From: Rhodeus uyekii
Taxonomy: Eukaryota; Chordata; Actinopteri; Cypriniformes; Acheilognathidae
Assembly (NCBI GenBank): GCA_037043235.1
Contig: JAWRVZ010000057.1
Location: 1-64,000 of the forward strand
Direction of reading: 5' to 3'
DNA length: 64,000 nucleotides
Part shown: piece after piece, positions 1 to 11,066 of the stretch
How the letters are laid out: each line of letters opens with the position of its first letter
Position numbering within the stretch: position 1 is the stretch's first letter
Notes under the pieces: generated by a model
The model's database searches: none
Told to the model about the DNA's origin: nothing
The model's input: the letters and a program-made list of their open reading frames with translations, nothing else
Program-made: the position numbers and the translations under genes

Positions 1-540
1 TCCAACAGTAGGCTTGATTAAAAAATTGGATTTAAGATCCAAATGATTGAATTGGTTTGATGCTGATTGATTAAGATATTGGACATAGGATGCAATGGAC
101 AAGTAACCTTATGGATTCAAACTTGACTCCTGGTCATTAAATTGGGGCTCTAAGTTTTAAGTGTCCTTGTTGGTTCACTCCTTGTATTTAAACAGATGTT
201 TTCTATTTGAAGTTTATGTAAAAAAAATTGTTGTTTGCATTTGCAGGGGAGGTACTTGTTAGTTACCAGGAATCAAGCCCCGTTCTTGGTAAGGAAAGTG
301 AGACTGACTGAATAACGTGTCGCACTTAGAATACGATGGACAAAAGTCCCATAATAAAAAAAGTTTTATACCAAACACAACATTGGACAAAAGAAGGAAT
401 AGACAAATGTCTTTGTGGTATCAAGCCTCAGTTTTGATAACTAAAACAAGGCTGAGTGTTTAAGGGGTTGGACAAAGGATCCGATGAACAAATGTCCTTG
501 AGTATTCAAACCTCACTCCTGGTTATCAAAACTGACCATC

Positions 541-553
541 TTTTTTTTTTTTT
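541..553 (+). terminator. T-run between decayed copy c and the intact tRNA (recurs)
   Basis: Thirteen T residues lie 16 nt after decayed copy c and 23 nt before the intact tRNA; the same tract recurs in every unit with 11-14 T. A run of four or more T on the non-template strand is the canonical Pol III terminator. Here it follows the pseudogene and precedes the intact gene, so it would stop read-through from the previous unit. Its role is inferred from sequence alone. Confidence 0.5.
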
Positions 554-576
554 ACAGTAAAATTCTGTGCTTAATA

Positions 577-659
577 ACCAGGATGGCCGAGTGGTTAAGG
601 CGTTGGACTTAAGATCCAATGGACAAATGTCCTCGTGGGTTCAAACCCCACTCCTGGTA
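577..659 (+). tRNA. trnal-uaa: tRNA-Leu(TAA), array copy 1
   Basis: This is an 83-nt class II tRNA for UUA codons. The 7-bp acceptor stem ACCAGGA/TCCTGGT closes fully and is followed by discriminator A. The anticodon arm is TTGGA-CTTAAGA-TCCAA, giving anticodon TAA with U33 preceding it. A long variable arm (GGAC-AAAT-GTCC) and a T-arm GTGGG-TTCAAAC-CCCAC are present, as expected for leucine. The internal Pol III promoter is intact: A box TGGCCGAGTGG and B box GGTTCAAACCC. There is no intron and CCA is not encoded. Immediately downstream there is no run of four T residues; the nearest pyrimidine tract is TTCTTTCTGTTT at 670-681 and the first T4 is at 937-940. Confidence 0.97.
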
Positions 660-835
660 ATTTAACTGATTCTTTCTGTTTGAAGTTTACGTAAAAATTC
701 ATTGTTTGCATTTGCAGGGTAGGTACTTGTTAGTTACCAGATTACCTTGACATAGTGTGTTGCCTTGACAAAAAAGTCTTATTCCAACAGTAGGCTTGAT
801 TAAAAAATTGGATTTAAGATCCAAATGATTGAATT

Positions 836-917
836 GGTTTGATGCTGATTGATTAAGATATTGGACATAGGATGCAATGGACAAGTAACCTTATGGATTC
901 AAACTTGACTCCTGGTC
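836..917 (+). pseudogene. Decayed tRNA-Leu copy b (unit 1; recurs in every unit)
   Basis: The segment aligns along its length with the intact gene: GATGCTGATTGATTAAG against the D arm, TTGGACATAGGATGCAA against the anticodon arm, CAATGGACAAGTAACC against the variable arm, then GGATTCAAACTTGACTCC and TGGT at the 3' end. The anticodon loop lost U33 and the T-stem no longer pairs, so a functional leucine tRNA is not expected. It recurs about 259 bp after each intact gene. Confidence 0.8.
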
Positions 918-931
918 ATTAAATTGGGGCT

Positions 932-969
932 CTAAGTTTTAAGTGTCCTTGTTGGTTCACTCCTTGTAT
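932..969 (+). pseudogene. Decayed tRNA-Leu 3' half (unit 1; recurs)
   Basis: AAGTGTCCTTGTTGGTTC followed by ACTCCTTGTA resembles the variable arm, B box and acceptor 3' strand of the intact tRNA-Leu with a ~8-nt deletion in the T arm. It contains the first TTTT (937-940) downstream of the intact gene. Confidence 0.5.
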
Positions 970-1080
970 TTAAACAGATGTTTTCTATTTGAAGTTTATG
1001 TAAAAAAAATTGTTGTTTGCATTTGCAGGGGAGGTACTTGTTAGTTACCAGGAATCAAGCCCCGTTCTTGGTAAGGAAAG

Positions 1081-1137
1081 TGAGACTGACTGAATAACGT
1101 GTCGCACTTAGAATACGATGGACAAAAGTCCCATAAT
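1081..1137 (+). pseudogene. Decayed tRNA-Leu copy e (unit 1; recurs)
   Basis: The D-arm to variable-arm part of tRNA-Leu can be followed: a GACTGACTGAATAACG stretch against the D arm, CACTTAGAATACGATGG against the anticodon arm, and GGACAAAAGTCC against the variable arm. The T arm and acceptor end are missing. Similarity is clear only by position-by-position comparison with the intact copy. Confidence 0.55.
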
Positions 1138-1151
1138 AAAAAAAGTTTTAT

Positions 1152-1221
1152 ACCAAACACAACATTGGACAAAAGAAGGAATAGACAAATGTCTTTGTGG
1201 TATCAAGCCTCAGTTTTGATA
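1152..1221 (+). pseudogene. Decayed tRNA-Leu copy d (unit 1; recurs)
   Basis: Starts with ACCA, has a shortened D arm, then ATTGGACAAAAGAAGG against the anticodon arm, AGACAAATGTCTTTGTGG against the variable arm, and TATCAAGCCTCAG against the B box. It is more diverged than copy c. No intact anticodon remains. Confidence 0.65.
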
Positions 1222-1226
1222 ACTAA

Positions 1227-1306
1227 AACAAGGCTGAGTGTTTAAGGGGTTGGACAAAGGATCCGATGAACAAATGTCCTTGAGTATTCAAACCTCACTC
1301 CTGGTT
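1227..1306 (+). pseudogene. Decayed tRNA-Leu copy c (unit 1; recurs)
   Basis: The best preserved decayed copy: GGCTGAGTGTTTAAGGGG aligns with the D arm, TTGGACAAAGGATCCGA with the anticodon arm, GAACAAATGTCCTTGAG with the variable arm, and TATTCAAACCTCACTCC plus TGGTT with the T arm and acceptor. The loop CAAAGGA lacks U33 and a leucine anticodon, and T-stem pairing is broken. It lies ~52 bp upstream of the next intact gene and is followed by a 13-T run. Confidence 0.8.
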
Positions 1307-1358
1307 ATCAAAACTGACCATCTTTTTTTTTTTTTACAGTAAAATTCTGTGCTTAATA

Positions 1359-1441
1359 ACCAGGATGGCCGAGTGGTTAAGGCGTTGGACTTAAGATCCA
1401 ATGGACAAATGTCCTCGTGGGTTCAAACCCCACTCCTGGTA
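1359..1441 (+). tRNA. trnal-uaa: tRNA-Leu(TAA), array copy 2
   Basis: Same 83 nt as copy 1, with intact stems, anticodon TAA and A/B boxes. The preceding T-run is at 1323-1335. Confidence 0.97.
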
Positions 1442-2139
1442 ATTTAACTGATTCTTTCTGTTTGAAGTTTACGTAAAAATTCATTGTTTGCATTTGCAGG
1501 GTAGGTACTTGTTAGTTACCAGATTACCTTGACATAGTGTGTTGCCTTGACAAAAAAGTCTTATTCCAACAGTAGGCTTGATTAAAAAATTGGATTTAAG
1601 ATCCAAATGATTGAATTGGTTTGATGCTGATTGATTAAGATATTGGACATAGGATGCAATGGACAAGTAACCTTATGGATTCAAACTTGACTCCTGGTCA
1701 TTAAATTGGGGCTCTAAGTTTTAAGTGTCCTTGTTGGTTCACTCCTTGTATTTAAACAGATGTTTTCTATTTGAAGTTTATGTAAAAAAAATTGTTGTTT
1801 GCATTTGCAGGGGAGGTACTTGTTAGTTACCAGGAATCAAGCCCCGTTCTTGGTAAGGAAAGTGAGACTGACTGAATAACGTGTCGCACTTAGAATACGA
1901 TGGACAAAAGTCCCATAATAAAAAAAGTTTTATACCAAACACAACATTGGACAAAAGAAGGAATAGACAAATGTCTTTGTGGTATCAAGCCTCAGTTTTG
2001 ATAACTAAAACAAGGCTGAGTGTTTAAGGGGTTGGACAAAGGATCCGATGAACAAATGTCCTTGAGTATTCAAACCTCACTCCTGGTTATCAAAACTGAC
2101 CATCTTTTTTTTTTTTACAGTAAAATTCTGTGCTTAATA

Positions 2140-2222
2140 ACCAGGATGGCCGAGTGGTTAAGGCGTTGGACTTAAGATCCAATGGACAAATGTCCTCGTG
2201 GGTTCAAACCCCACTCCTGGTA
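2140..2222 (+). tRNA. trnal-uaa: tRNA-Leu(TAA), array copy 3
   Basis: Same 83 nt as copy 1. The unit upstream is one base shorter because of its T-run. Confidence 0.97.
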
Positions 2223-2921
2223 ATTTAACTGATTCTTTCTGTTTGAAGTTTACGTAAAAATTCATTGTTTGCATTTGCAGGGTAGGTACTTGTTAGTTAC
2301 CAGATTACCTTGACATAGTGTGTTGCCTTGACAAAAAAGTCTTATTCCAACAGTAGGCTTGATTAAAAAATTGGATTTAAGATCCAAATGATTGAATTGG
2401 TTTGATGCTGATTGATTAAGATATTGGACATAGGATGCAATGGACAAGTAACCTTATGGATTCAAACTTGACTCCTGGTCATTAAATTGGGGCTCTAAGT
2501 TTTAAGTGTCCTTGTTGGTTCACTCCTTGTATTTAAACAGATGTTTTCTATTTGAAGTTTATGTAAAAAAAATTGTTGTTTGCATTTGCAGGGGAGGTAC
2601 TTGTTAGTTACCAGGAATCAAGCCCCGTTCTTGGTAAGGAAAGTGAGACTGACTGAATAACGTGTCGCACTTAGAATACGATGGACAAAAGTCCCATAAT
2701 AAAAAAAGTTTTATACCAAACACAACATTGGACAAAAGAAGGAATAGACAAATGTCTTTGTGGTATCAAGCCTCAGTTTTGATAACTAAAACAAGGCTGA
2801 GTGTTTAAGGGGTTGGACAAAGGATCCGATGAACAAATGTCCTTGAGTATTCAAACCTCACTCCTGGTTATCAAAACTGACCATCTTTTTTTTTTTTTAC
2901 AGTAAAATTCTGTGCTTAATA

Positions 2922-3004
2922 ACCAGGATGGCCGAGTGGTTAAGGCGTTGGACTTAAGATCCAATGGACAAATGTCCTCGTGGGTTCAAACCCCACTCCT
3001 GGTA
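2922..3004 (+). tRNA. trnal-uaa: tRNA-Leu(TAA), array copy 4
   Basis: Same 83 nt as copy 1, with the same weak downstream pyrimidine tract. Confidence 0.97.
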
Positions 3005-3704
3005 ATTTAACTGATTCTTTCTGTTTGAAGTTTACGTAAAAATTCATTGTTTGCATTTGCAGGGTAGGTACTTGTTAGTTACCAGATTACCTTGACATAG
3101 TGTGTTGCCTTGACAAAAAAGTCTTATTCCAACAGTAGGCTTGATTAAAAAATTGGATTTAAGATCCAAATGATTGAATTGGTTTGATGCTGATTGATTA
3201 AGATATTGGACATAGGATGCAATGGACAAGTAACCTTATGGATTCAAACTTGACTCCTGGTCATTAAATTGGGGCTCTAAGTTTTAAGTGTCCTTGTTGG
3301 TTCACTCCTTGTATTTAAACAGATGTTTTCTATTTGAAGTTTATGTAAAAAAAATTGTTGTTTGCATTTGCAGGGGAGGTACTTGTTAGTTACCAGGAAT
3401 CAAGCCCCGTTCTTGGTAAGGAAAGTGAGACTGACTGAATAACGTGTCGCACTTAGAATACGATGGACAAAAGTCCCATAATAAAAAAAGTTTTATACCA
3501 AACACAACATTGGACAAAAGAAGGAATAGACAAATGTCTTTGTGGTATCAAGCCTCAGTTTTGATAACTAAAACAAGGCTGAGTGTTTAAGGGGTTGGAC
3601 AAAGGATCCGATGAACAAATGTCCTTGAGTATTCAAACCTCACTCCTGGTTATCAAAACTGACCATCTTTTTTTTTTTTTTACAGTAAAATTCTGTGCTT
3701 AATA

Positions 3705-3787
3705 ACCAGGATGGCCGAGTGGTTAAGGCGTTGGACTTAAGATCCAATGGACAAATGTCCTCGTGGGTTCAAACCCCACTCCTGGTA
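3705..3787 (+). tRNA. trnal-uaa: tRNA-Leu(TAA), array copy 5
   Basis: Same 83 nt as copy 1; the upstream T-run is one base longer than in copy 4. Confidence 0.97.
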
Positions 3788-4486
3788 ATTTAACTGATTC
3801 TTTCTGTTTGAAGTTTACGTAAAAATTCATTGTTTGCATTTGCAGGGTAGGTACTTGTTAGTTACCAGATTACCTTGACATAGTGTGTTGCCTTGACAAA
3901 AAAGTCTTATTCCAACAGTAGGCTTGATTAAAAAATTGGATTTAAGATCCAAATGATTGAATTGGTTTGATGCTGATTGATTAAGATATTGGACATAGGA
4001 TGCAATGGACAAGTAACCTTATGGATTCAAACTTGACTCCTGGTCATTAAATTGGGGCTCTAAGTTTTAAGTGTCCTTGTTGGTTCACTCCTTGTATTTA
4101 AACAGATGTTTTCTATTTGAAGTTTATGTAAAAAAAATTGTTGTTTGCATTTGCAGGGGAGGTACTTGTTAGTTACCAGGAATCAAGCCCCGTTCTTGGT
4201 AAGGAAAGTGAGACTGACTGAATAACGTGTCGCACTTAGAATACGATGGACAAAAGTCCCATAATAAAAAAAGTTTTATACCAAACACAACATTGGACAA
4301 AAGAAGGAATAGACAAATGTCTTTGTGGTATCAAGCCTCAGTTTTGATAACTAAAACAAGGCTGAGTGTTTAAGGGGTTGGACAAAGGATCCGATGAACA
4401 AATGTCCTTGAGTATTCAAACCTCACTCCTGGTTATCAAAACTGACCATCTTTTTTTTTTTTTACAGTAAAATTCTGTGCTTAATA

Positions 4487-4569
4487 ACCAGGATGGCCGA
4501 GTGGTTAAGGCGTTGGACTTAAGATCCAATGGACAAATGTCCTCGTGGGTTCAAACCCCACTCCTGGTA
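4487..4569 (+). tRNA. trnal-uaa: tRNA-Leu(TAA), array copy 6
   Basis: Same 83 nt as copy 1 with matching flanks. Confidence 0.97.
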
Positions 4570-5268
4570 ATTTAACTGATTCTTTCTGTTTGAAGTTTAC
4601 GTAAAAATTCATTGTTTGCATTTGCAGGGTAGGTACTTGTTAGTTACCAGATTACCTTGACATAGTGTGTTGCCTTGACAAAAAAGTCTTATTCCAACAG
4701 TAGGCTTGATTAAAAAATTGGATTTAAGATCCAAATGATTGAATTGGTTTGATGCTGATTGATTAAGATATTGGACATAGGATGCAATGGACAAGTAACC
4801 TTATGGATTCAAACTTGACTCCTGGTCATTAAATTGGGGCTCTAAGTTTTAAGTGTCCTTGTTGGTTCACTCCTTGTATTTAAACAGATGTTTTCTATTT
4901 GAAGTTTATGTAAAAAAAATTGTTGTTTGCATTTGCAGGGGAGGTACTTGTTAGTTACCAGGAATCAAGCCCCGTTCTTGGTAAGGAAAGTGAGACTGAC
5001 TGAATAACGTGTCGCACTTAGAATACGATGGACAAAAGTCCCATAATAAAAAAAGTTTTATACCAAACACAACATTGGACAAAAGAAGGAATAGACAAAT
5101 GTCTTTGTGGTATCAAGCCTCAGTTTTGATAACTAAAACAAGGCTGAGTGTTTAAGGGGTTGGACAAAGGATCCGATGAACAAATGTCCTTGAGTATTCA
5201 AACCTCACTCCTGGTTATCAAAACTGACCATCTTTTTTTTTTTTTACAGTAAAATTCTGTGCTTAATA

Positions 5269-5351
5269 ACCAGGATGGCCGAGTGGTTAAGGCGTTGGAC
5301 TTAAGATCCAATGGACAAATGTCCTCGTGGGTTCAAACCCCACTCCTGGTA
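5269..5351 (+). tRNA. trnal-uaa: tRNA-Leu(TAA), array copy 7
   Basis: Same 83 nt as copy 1 with matching flanks. Confidence 0.97.
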
Positions 5352-6050
5352 ATTTAACTGATTCTTTCTGTTTGAAGTTTACGTAAAAATTCATTGTTTG
5401 CATTTGCAGGGTAGGTACTTGTTAGTTACCAGATTACCTTGACATAGTGTGTTGCCTTGACAAAAAAGTCTTATTCCAACAGTAGGCTTGATTAAAAAAT
5501 TGGATTTAAGATCCAAATGATTGAATTGGTTTGATGCTGATTGATTAAGATATTGGACATAGGATGCAATGGACAAGTAACCTTATGGATTCAAACTTGA
5601 CTCCTGGTCATTAAATTGGGGCTCTAAGTTTTAAGTGTCCTTGTTGGTTCACTCCTTGTATTTAAACAGATGTTTTCTATTTGAAGTTTATGTAAAAAAA
5701 ATTGTTGTTTGCATTTGCAGGGGAGGTACTTGTTAGTTACCAGGAATCAAGCCCCGTTCTTGGTAAGGAAAGTGAGACTGACTGAATAACGTGTCGCACT
5801 TAGAATACGATGGACAAAAGTCCCATAATAAAAAAAGTTTTATACCAAACACAACATTGGACAAAAGAAGGAATAGACAAATGTCTTTGTGGTATCAAGC
5901 CTCAGTTTTGATAACTAAAACAAGGCTGAGTGTTTAAGGGGTTGGACAAAGGATCCGATGAACAAATGTCCTTGAGTATTCAAACCTCACTCCTGGTTAT
6001 CAAAACTGACCATCTTTTTTTTTTTTTACAGTAAAATTCTGTGCTTAATA

Positions 6051-6133
6051 ACCAGGATGGCCGAGTGGTTAAGGCGTTGGACTTAAGATCCAATGGACAA
6101 ATGTCCTCGTGGGTTCAAACCCCACTCCTGGTA
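6051..6133 (+). tRNA. trnal-uaa: tRNA-Leu(TAA), array copy 8
   Basis: Same 83 nt as copy 1 with matching flanks. Confidence 0.97.
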
Positions 6134-6832
6134 ATTTAACTGATTCTTTCTGTTTGAAGTTTACGTAAAAATTCATTGTTTGCATTTGCAGGGTAGGTAC
6201 TTGTTAGTTACCAGATTACCTTGACATAGTGTGTTGCCTTGACAAAAAAGTCTTATTCCAACAGTAGGCTTGATTAAAAAATTGGATTTAAGATCCAAAT
6301 GATTGAATTGGTTTGATGCTGATTGATTAAGATATTGGACATAGGATGCAATGGACAAGTAACCTTATGGATTCAAACTTGACTCCTGGTCATTAAATTG
6401 GGGCTCTAAGTTTTAAGTGTCCTTGTTGGTTCACTCCTTGTATTTAAACAGATGTTTTCTATTTGAAGTTTATGTAAAAAAAATTGTTGTTTGCATTTGC
6501 AGGGGAGGTACTTGTTAGTTACCAGGAATCAAGCCCCGTTCTTGGTAAGGAAAGTGAGACTGACTGAATAACGTGTCGCACTTAGAATACGATGGACAAA
6601 AGTCCCATAATAAAAAAAGTTTTATACCAAACACAACATTGGACAAAAGAAGGAATAGACAAATGTCTTTGTGGTATCAAGCCTCAGTTTTGATAACTAA
6701 AACAAGGCTGAGTGTTTAAGGGGTTGGACAAAGGATCCGATGAACAAATGTCCTTGAGTATTCAAACCTCACTCCTGGTTATCAAAACTGACCATCTTTT
6801 TTTTTTTTTACAGTAAAATTCTGTGCTTAATA

Positions 6833-6915
6833 ACCAGGATGGCCGAGTGGTTAAGGCGTTGGACTTAAGATCCAATGGACAAATGTCCTCGTGGGTTCAA
6901 ACCCCACTCCTGGTA
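6833..6915 (+). tRNA. trnal-uaa: tRNA-Leu(TAA), array copy 9
   Basis: Same 83 nt as copy 1 with matching flanks. Confidence 0.97.
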
Positions 6916-7615
6916 ATTTAACTGATTCTTTCTGTTTGAAGTTTACGTAAAAATTCATTGTTTGCATTTGCAGGGTAGGTACTTGTTAGTTACCAGATTA
7001 CCTTGACATAGTGTGTTGCCTTGACAAAAAAGTCTTATTCCAACAGTAGGCTTGATTAAAAAATTGGATTTAAGATCCAAATGATTGAATTGGTTTGATG
7101 CTGATTGATTAAGATATTGGACATAGGATGCAATGGACAAGTAACCTTATGGATTCAAACTTGACTCCTGGTCATTAAATTGGGGCTCTAAGTTTTAAGT
7201 GTCCTTGTTGGTTCACTCCTTGTATTTAAACAGATGTTTTCTATTTGAAGTTTATGTAAAAAAAATTGTTGTTTGCATTTGCAGGGGAGGTACTTGTTAG
7301 TTACCAGGAATCAAGCCCCGTTCTTGGTAAGGAAAGTGAGACTGACTGAATAACGTGTCGCACTTAGAATACGATGGACAAAAGTCCCATAATAAAAAAA
7401 GTTTTATACCAAACACAACATTGGACAAAAGAAGGAATAGACAAATGTCTTTGTGGTATCAAGCCTCAGTTTTGATAACTAAAACAAGGCTGAGTGTTTA
7501 AGGGGTTGGACAAAGGATCCGATGAACAAATGTCCTTGAGTATTCAAACCTCACTCCTGGTTATCAAAACTGACCATCTTTTTTTTTTTTTTACAGTAAA
7601 ATTCTGTGCTTAATA

Positions 7616-7698
7616 ACCAGGATGGCCGAGTGGTTAAGGCGTTGGACTTAAGATCCAATGGACAAATGTCCTCGTGGGTTCAAACCCCACTCCTGGTA
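7616..7698 (+). tRNA. trnal-uaa: tRNA-Leu(TAA), array copy 10
   Basis: Same 83 nt as copy 1. This is the last copy of the homogeneous block. The distal half of its unit already shows a 7-A run (8 A in units 1-9), shared with later units, and carries the 328-bp insertion. Confidence 0.97.
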
Positions 7699-8140
7699 AT
7701 TTAACTGATTCTTTCTGTTTGAAGTTTACGTAAAAATTCATTGTTTGCATTTGCAGGGTAGGTACTTGTTAGTTACCAGATTACCTTGACATAGTGTGTT
7801 GCCTTGACAAAAAAGTCTTATTCCAACAGTAGGCTTGATTAAAAAATTGGATTTAAGATCCAAATGATTGAATTGGTTTGATGCTGATTGATTAAGATAT
7901 TGGACATAGGATGCAATGGACAAGTAACCTTATGGATTCAAACTTGACTCCTGGTCATTAAATTGGGGCTCTAAGTTTTAAGTGTCCTTGTTGGTTCACT
8001 CCTTGTATTTAAACAGATGTTTTCTATTTGAAGTTTATGTAAAAAAATTGTTGTTTGCATTTGCAGGGGAGGTACTTGTTAGTTACCAGGAATCAAGCCC
8101 CGTTCTTGGTAAGGAAAGTGAGACTGACTGAATAACGTGT

Positions 8141-8244
8141 CAGGAACCAGGAACCAGGAACCAGGAACCAGGAACCAGGAACCAGGAACCAGGAACCAGG
8201 AACCAGGAACCAGGAACCAGGAACCAGGAACCAGGAACCAGGAA
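8141..8244. repeat. 7-bp minisatellite (CAGGAAC)n, ~15 copies
   Basis: About 15 perfect copies of CAGGAAC make up one end of the 328-bp insertion. The long reading frames across it on both strands (GSWFLVP-type and NQEPGTR-type repeats) are products of the 7-mer and not genes. Confidence 0.95.
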
Positions 8245-8469
8245 CACAACACGCATGGAGAGACAACGACGCGACCCAGGACAGAAAACACACTGGGATT
8301 AAATAGGGCACATGAGGGAAGGTAGTGATAAGACACAGCTGGGAATGATTAAGGGAAACAAGGAGGCGGGGCAGACACTAATGAGACACAAACACAGGAG
8401 GAAGAGCAGTGCCACGGTTCTGTCTACTAGAACACTAATAACACTGGAAACAGAGACAGAATCGTGACA
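8142..8469 (-). mobile_element. Insertion in array unit 10 (TGTCAC-type LTR-like repeat)
   Basis: The normal unit reads GTGTC-GCACTT; here 328 bp lie between these halves. Read on the minus strand the insertion begins TGTCACGATTCTGTCTC and contains a TATTTAATCCC-type TATA motif, like the other TGTCAC elements in this window. Its far end has expanded into a 7-bp minisatellite. No clean target duplication is visible, perhaps because exchange within the array erased it. Confidence 0.6.
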
Positions 8470-8723
8470 GCACTTAGAATACGATGGACAAAAGTCCCAT
8501 AATAAAAAAAGTTTTATACCAAACACAACATTGGACAAAAAAAGGAATAGACAAATGTCTTTGTGGTATCAAGCCTCAGTTTTGATAACTAAAACAAGGC
8601 TGAGTGTTTAAGGGGTTGGACAAAGGATCCGATGAACAAATGTCCTTGAGTATTCAAACCTCACTCCTGGTTATCAAAACTGACCATCTTTTTTTTTTTT
8701 ACAGTAAAATTCTGTGCTTATTA

Positions 8724-8806
8724 ACCAGGATGGCTGAGTGGTTAAGGCGTTGGACTTAAGATCCAATGGACAAATGTCCTCGTGGGTTCAAACCCCACTC
8801 CTGGTA
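8724..8806 (+). tRNA. trnal-uaa: tRNA-Leu(TAA), array copy 11, D-arm variant
   Basis: Differs from the other fifteen copies by one base: C to T at tRNA position 12 (window 8735), in the D stem and A box (TGGCTGAGTGG). The change turns C12:G23 into a U:G wobble, so the fold is kept and the A box still fits the vertebrate consensus. The 5' flank reads TTATTAACC instead of TTAATAACC. Confidence 0.95.
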
Positions 8807-9505
8807 ATTTAACTGATTCTTTCTGTTTGAAGTTTACGTAAAAATTCATTGTTTGCATTTGCAGGGTAGGTACTTGTTAGTTACCAGATTACCTTGACAT
8901 AGTGTGTTGCCTTGACAAAAAAGTCTTATTCCAACAGTAGGCTTGATTAAAAAATTGGATTTAAGATCCAAATGATTGAATTGGTTTGATGCTGATTGAT
9001 TAAGATATTGGACATAGGATGCAATGGACAAGTAACCTTATGGATTCAAACTTGACTCCTGGTCATTAAATTGGGGCTCTAAGTTTTAAGTGTCCTTGTT
9101 GGTTCACTCCTTGTATTTAAACAGATGTTTTCTATTTGAAGTTTATGTAAACAAATTGTTGTTTGCATTTGCAGGGGAGGTACTTGTTAGTTACCAGGAA
9201 TCAAGCCCCGTTCTTGGTAAGGAAAGTGAGACTGACTGAATAACGTGTCGCACTTAGAATACGATGGACAAAAGTCCCATAATAAAAAACAGTTTTATAC
9301 CAAACACAACATTGGACAAAAGAAGGAATAGACAAATGTCTTTGTGGTATCAAGCCTCAGTTTTGATAACTAAAACAAGGCTGAGTGTTTAAGGGGTTGG
9401 ACAAAGGATCCGATGAACAAATGTCCTTGAGTATTCAAACCTCACTCCTGGTTATCAAAACTGACCATCTTTTTTTTTTTTTACAGTAAAATTCTGTGCT
9501 TAATA

Positions 9506-9588
9506 ACCAGGATGGCCGAGTGGTTAAGGCGTTGGACTTAAGATCCAATGGACAAATGTCCTCGTGGGTTCAAACCCCACTCCTGGTA
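9506..9588 (+). tRNA. trnal-uaa: tRNA-Leu(TAA), array copy 12
   Basis: Same 83 nt as copy 1. The unit upstream has private changes outside the gene (GTAAACAAATTG near 9150; an A-run variant near 9285). Confidence 0.97.
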
Positions 9589-10285
9589 ATTTAACTGATT
9601 CTTTCTGTTTGAAGTTTACGTAAAAATTCATTGTTTGCATTTGCAGGGTAGGTACTTGTTAGTTACCAGATTACCTTGACATAGTGTGTTGCCTTGACAA
9701 AAAAGTCTTATTCCAACAGTAGGCTTGATTAAAAAATTGGATTTAAGATCCAAATGATTGAATTGGTTTGATGCTGATTGATTAAGATATTGGACATAGG
9801 ATGCAATGGACAAGTAACCTTATGGATTCAAACTTGACTCCTGGTCATTAAATTGGGGCTCTAAGTTTTAAGTGTCCTTGTTGGTTCACTCCTTGTATTT
9901 AAACAGATGTTTTCTATTTGAAGTTTATGTAAAAAAATTGTTGTTTGCATTTGCAGGGGAGGTACTTGTTAGTTACCAGGAATCAAGCCCCGTTCTTGGT
10001 AAGGAAAGTGAGACTGACTGAATAACGTGTCGCACTTAGAATACGATGGACAAAAGTCCCATAATAAAAAAAGTTTTATACCAAACACAACATTGGACAA
10101 AAGAAGGAATAGACAAATGTCTTTGTGGTATCAAGCCTCAGTTTTGATAACTAAAACAAGGCTGAGTGTTTAAGGGGTTGGACAAAGGATCCGATGAACA
10201 AATGTCCTTGAGTATTCAAACCTCACTCCTGGTTATCAAAACTGACCATCTTTTTTTTTTTTACAGTAAAATTCTGTGCTTAATA

Positions 10286-10368
10286 ACCAGGATGGCCGAG
10301 TGGTTAAGGCGTTGGACTTAAGATCCAATGGACAAATGTCCTCGTGGGTTCAAACCCCACTCCTGGTA
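10286..10368 (+). tRNA. trnal-uaa: tRNA-Leu(TAA), array copy 13
   Basis: Same 83 nt as copy 1; the unit is 780-781 bp because of shorter homopolymers. Confidence 0.97.
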
Positions 10369-11066
10369 ATTTAACTGATTCTTTCTGTTTGAAGTTTACG
10401 TAAAAATTCATTGTTTGCATTTGCAGGGTAGGTACTTGTTAGTTACCAGATTACCTTGACATAGTGTGTTGCCTTGACAAAAAAGTCTTATTCCAACAGT
10501 AGGCTTGATTAAAAAATTGGATTTAAGATCCAAATGATTGAATTGGTTTGATGCTGATTGATTAAGATATTGGACATAGGATGCAATGGACAAGTAACCT
10601 TATGGATTCAAACTTGACTCCTGGTCATTAAATTGGGGCTCTAAGTTTTAAGTGTCCTTGTTGGTTCACTCCTTGTATTTAAACAGATGTTTTCTATTTG
10701 AAGTTTATGTAAAAAAATTGTTGTTTGCATTTGCAGGGGAGGTACTTGTTAGTTACCAGGAATCAAGCCCCGTTCTTGGTAAGGAAAGTGAGACTGACTG
10801 AATAACGTGTCGCACTTAGAATACGATGGACAAAAGTCCCATAATAAAAAACATTTTATACCAAACACAACATTGGACAAAAGAAGGAATAGACAAATGT
10901 CTTTGTGGTATCAAGCCTCAGTTTTGATAACTAAAACAAGGCTGAGTGTTTAAGGGGTTGGACAAAGGATCCGATGAACAAATGTCCTTGAGTATTCAAA
11001 CCTCACTCCTGGTTATCAAAACTGACCATCTTTTTTTTTTTTTACAGTAAAATTCTGTGCTTATTA

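Noticed and set aside
1227..1306. Second functional tRNA-Leu in each unit
   Set aside because: The anticodon loop has lost U33 and a leucine anticodon, the T-stem does not pair, and the A box is changed.
8079..8538. Frames with GSWFLVP or NQEPGTR repeats
   Set aside because: A 7-bp perfect repeat is open in several frames on both strands; these are minisatellite translations.
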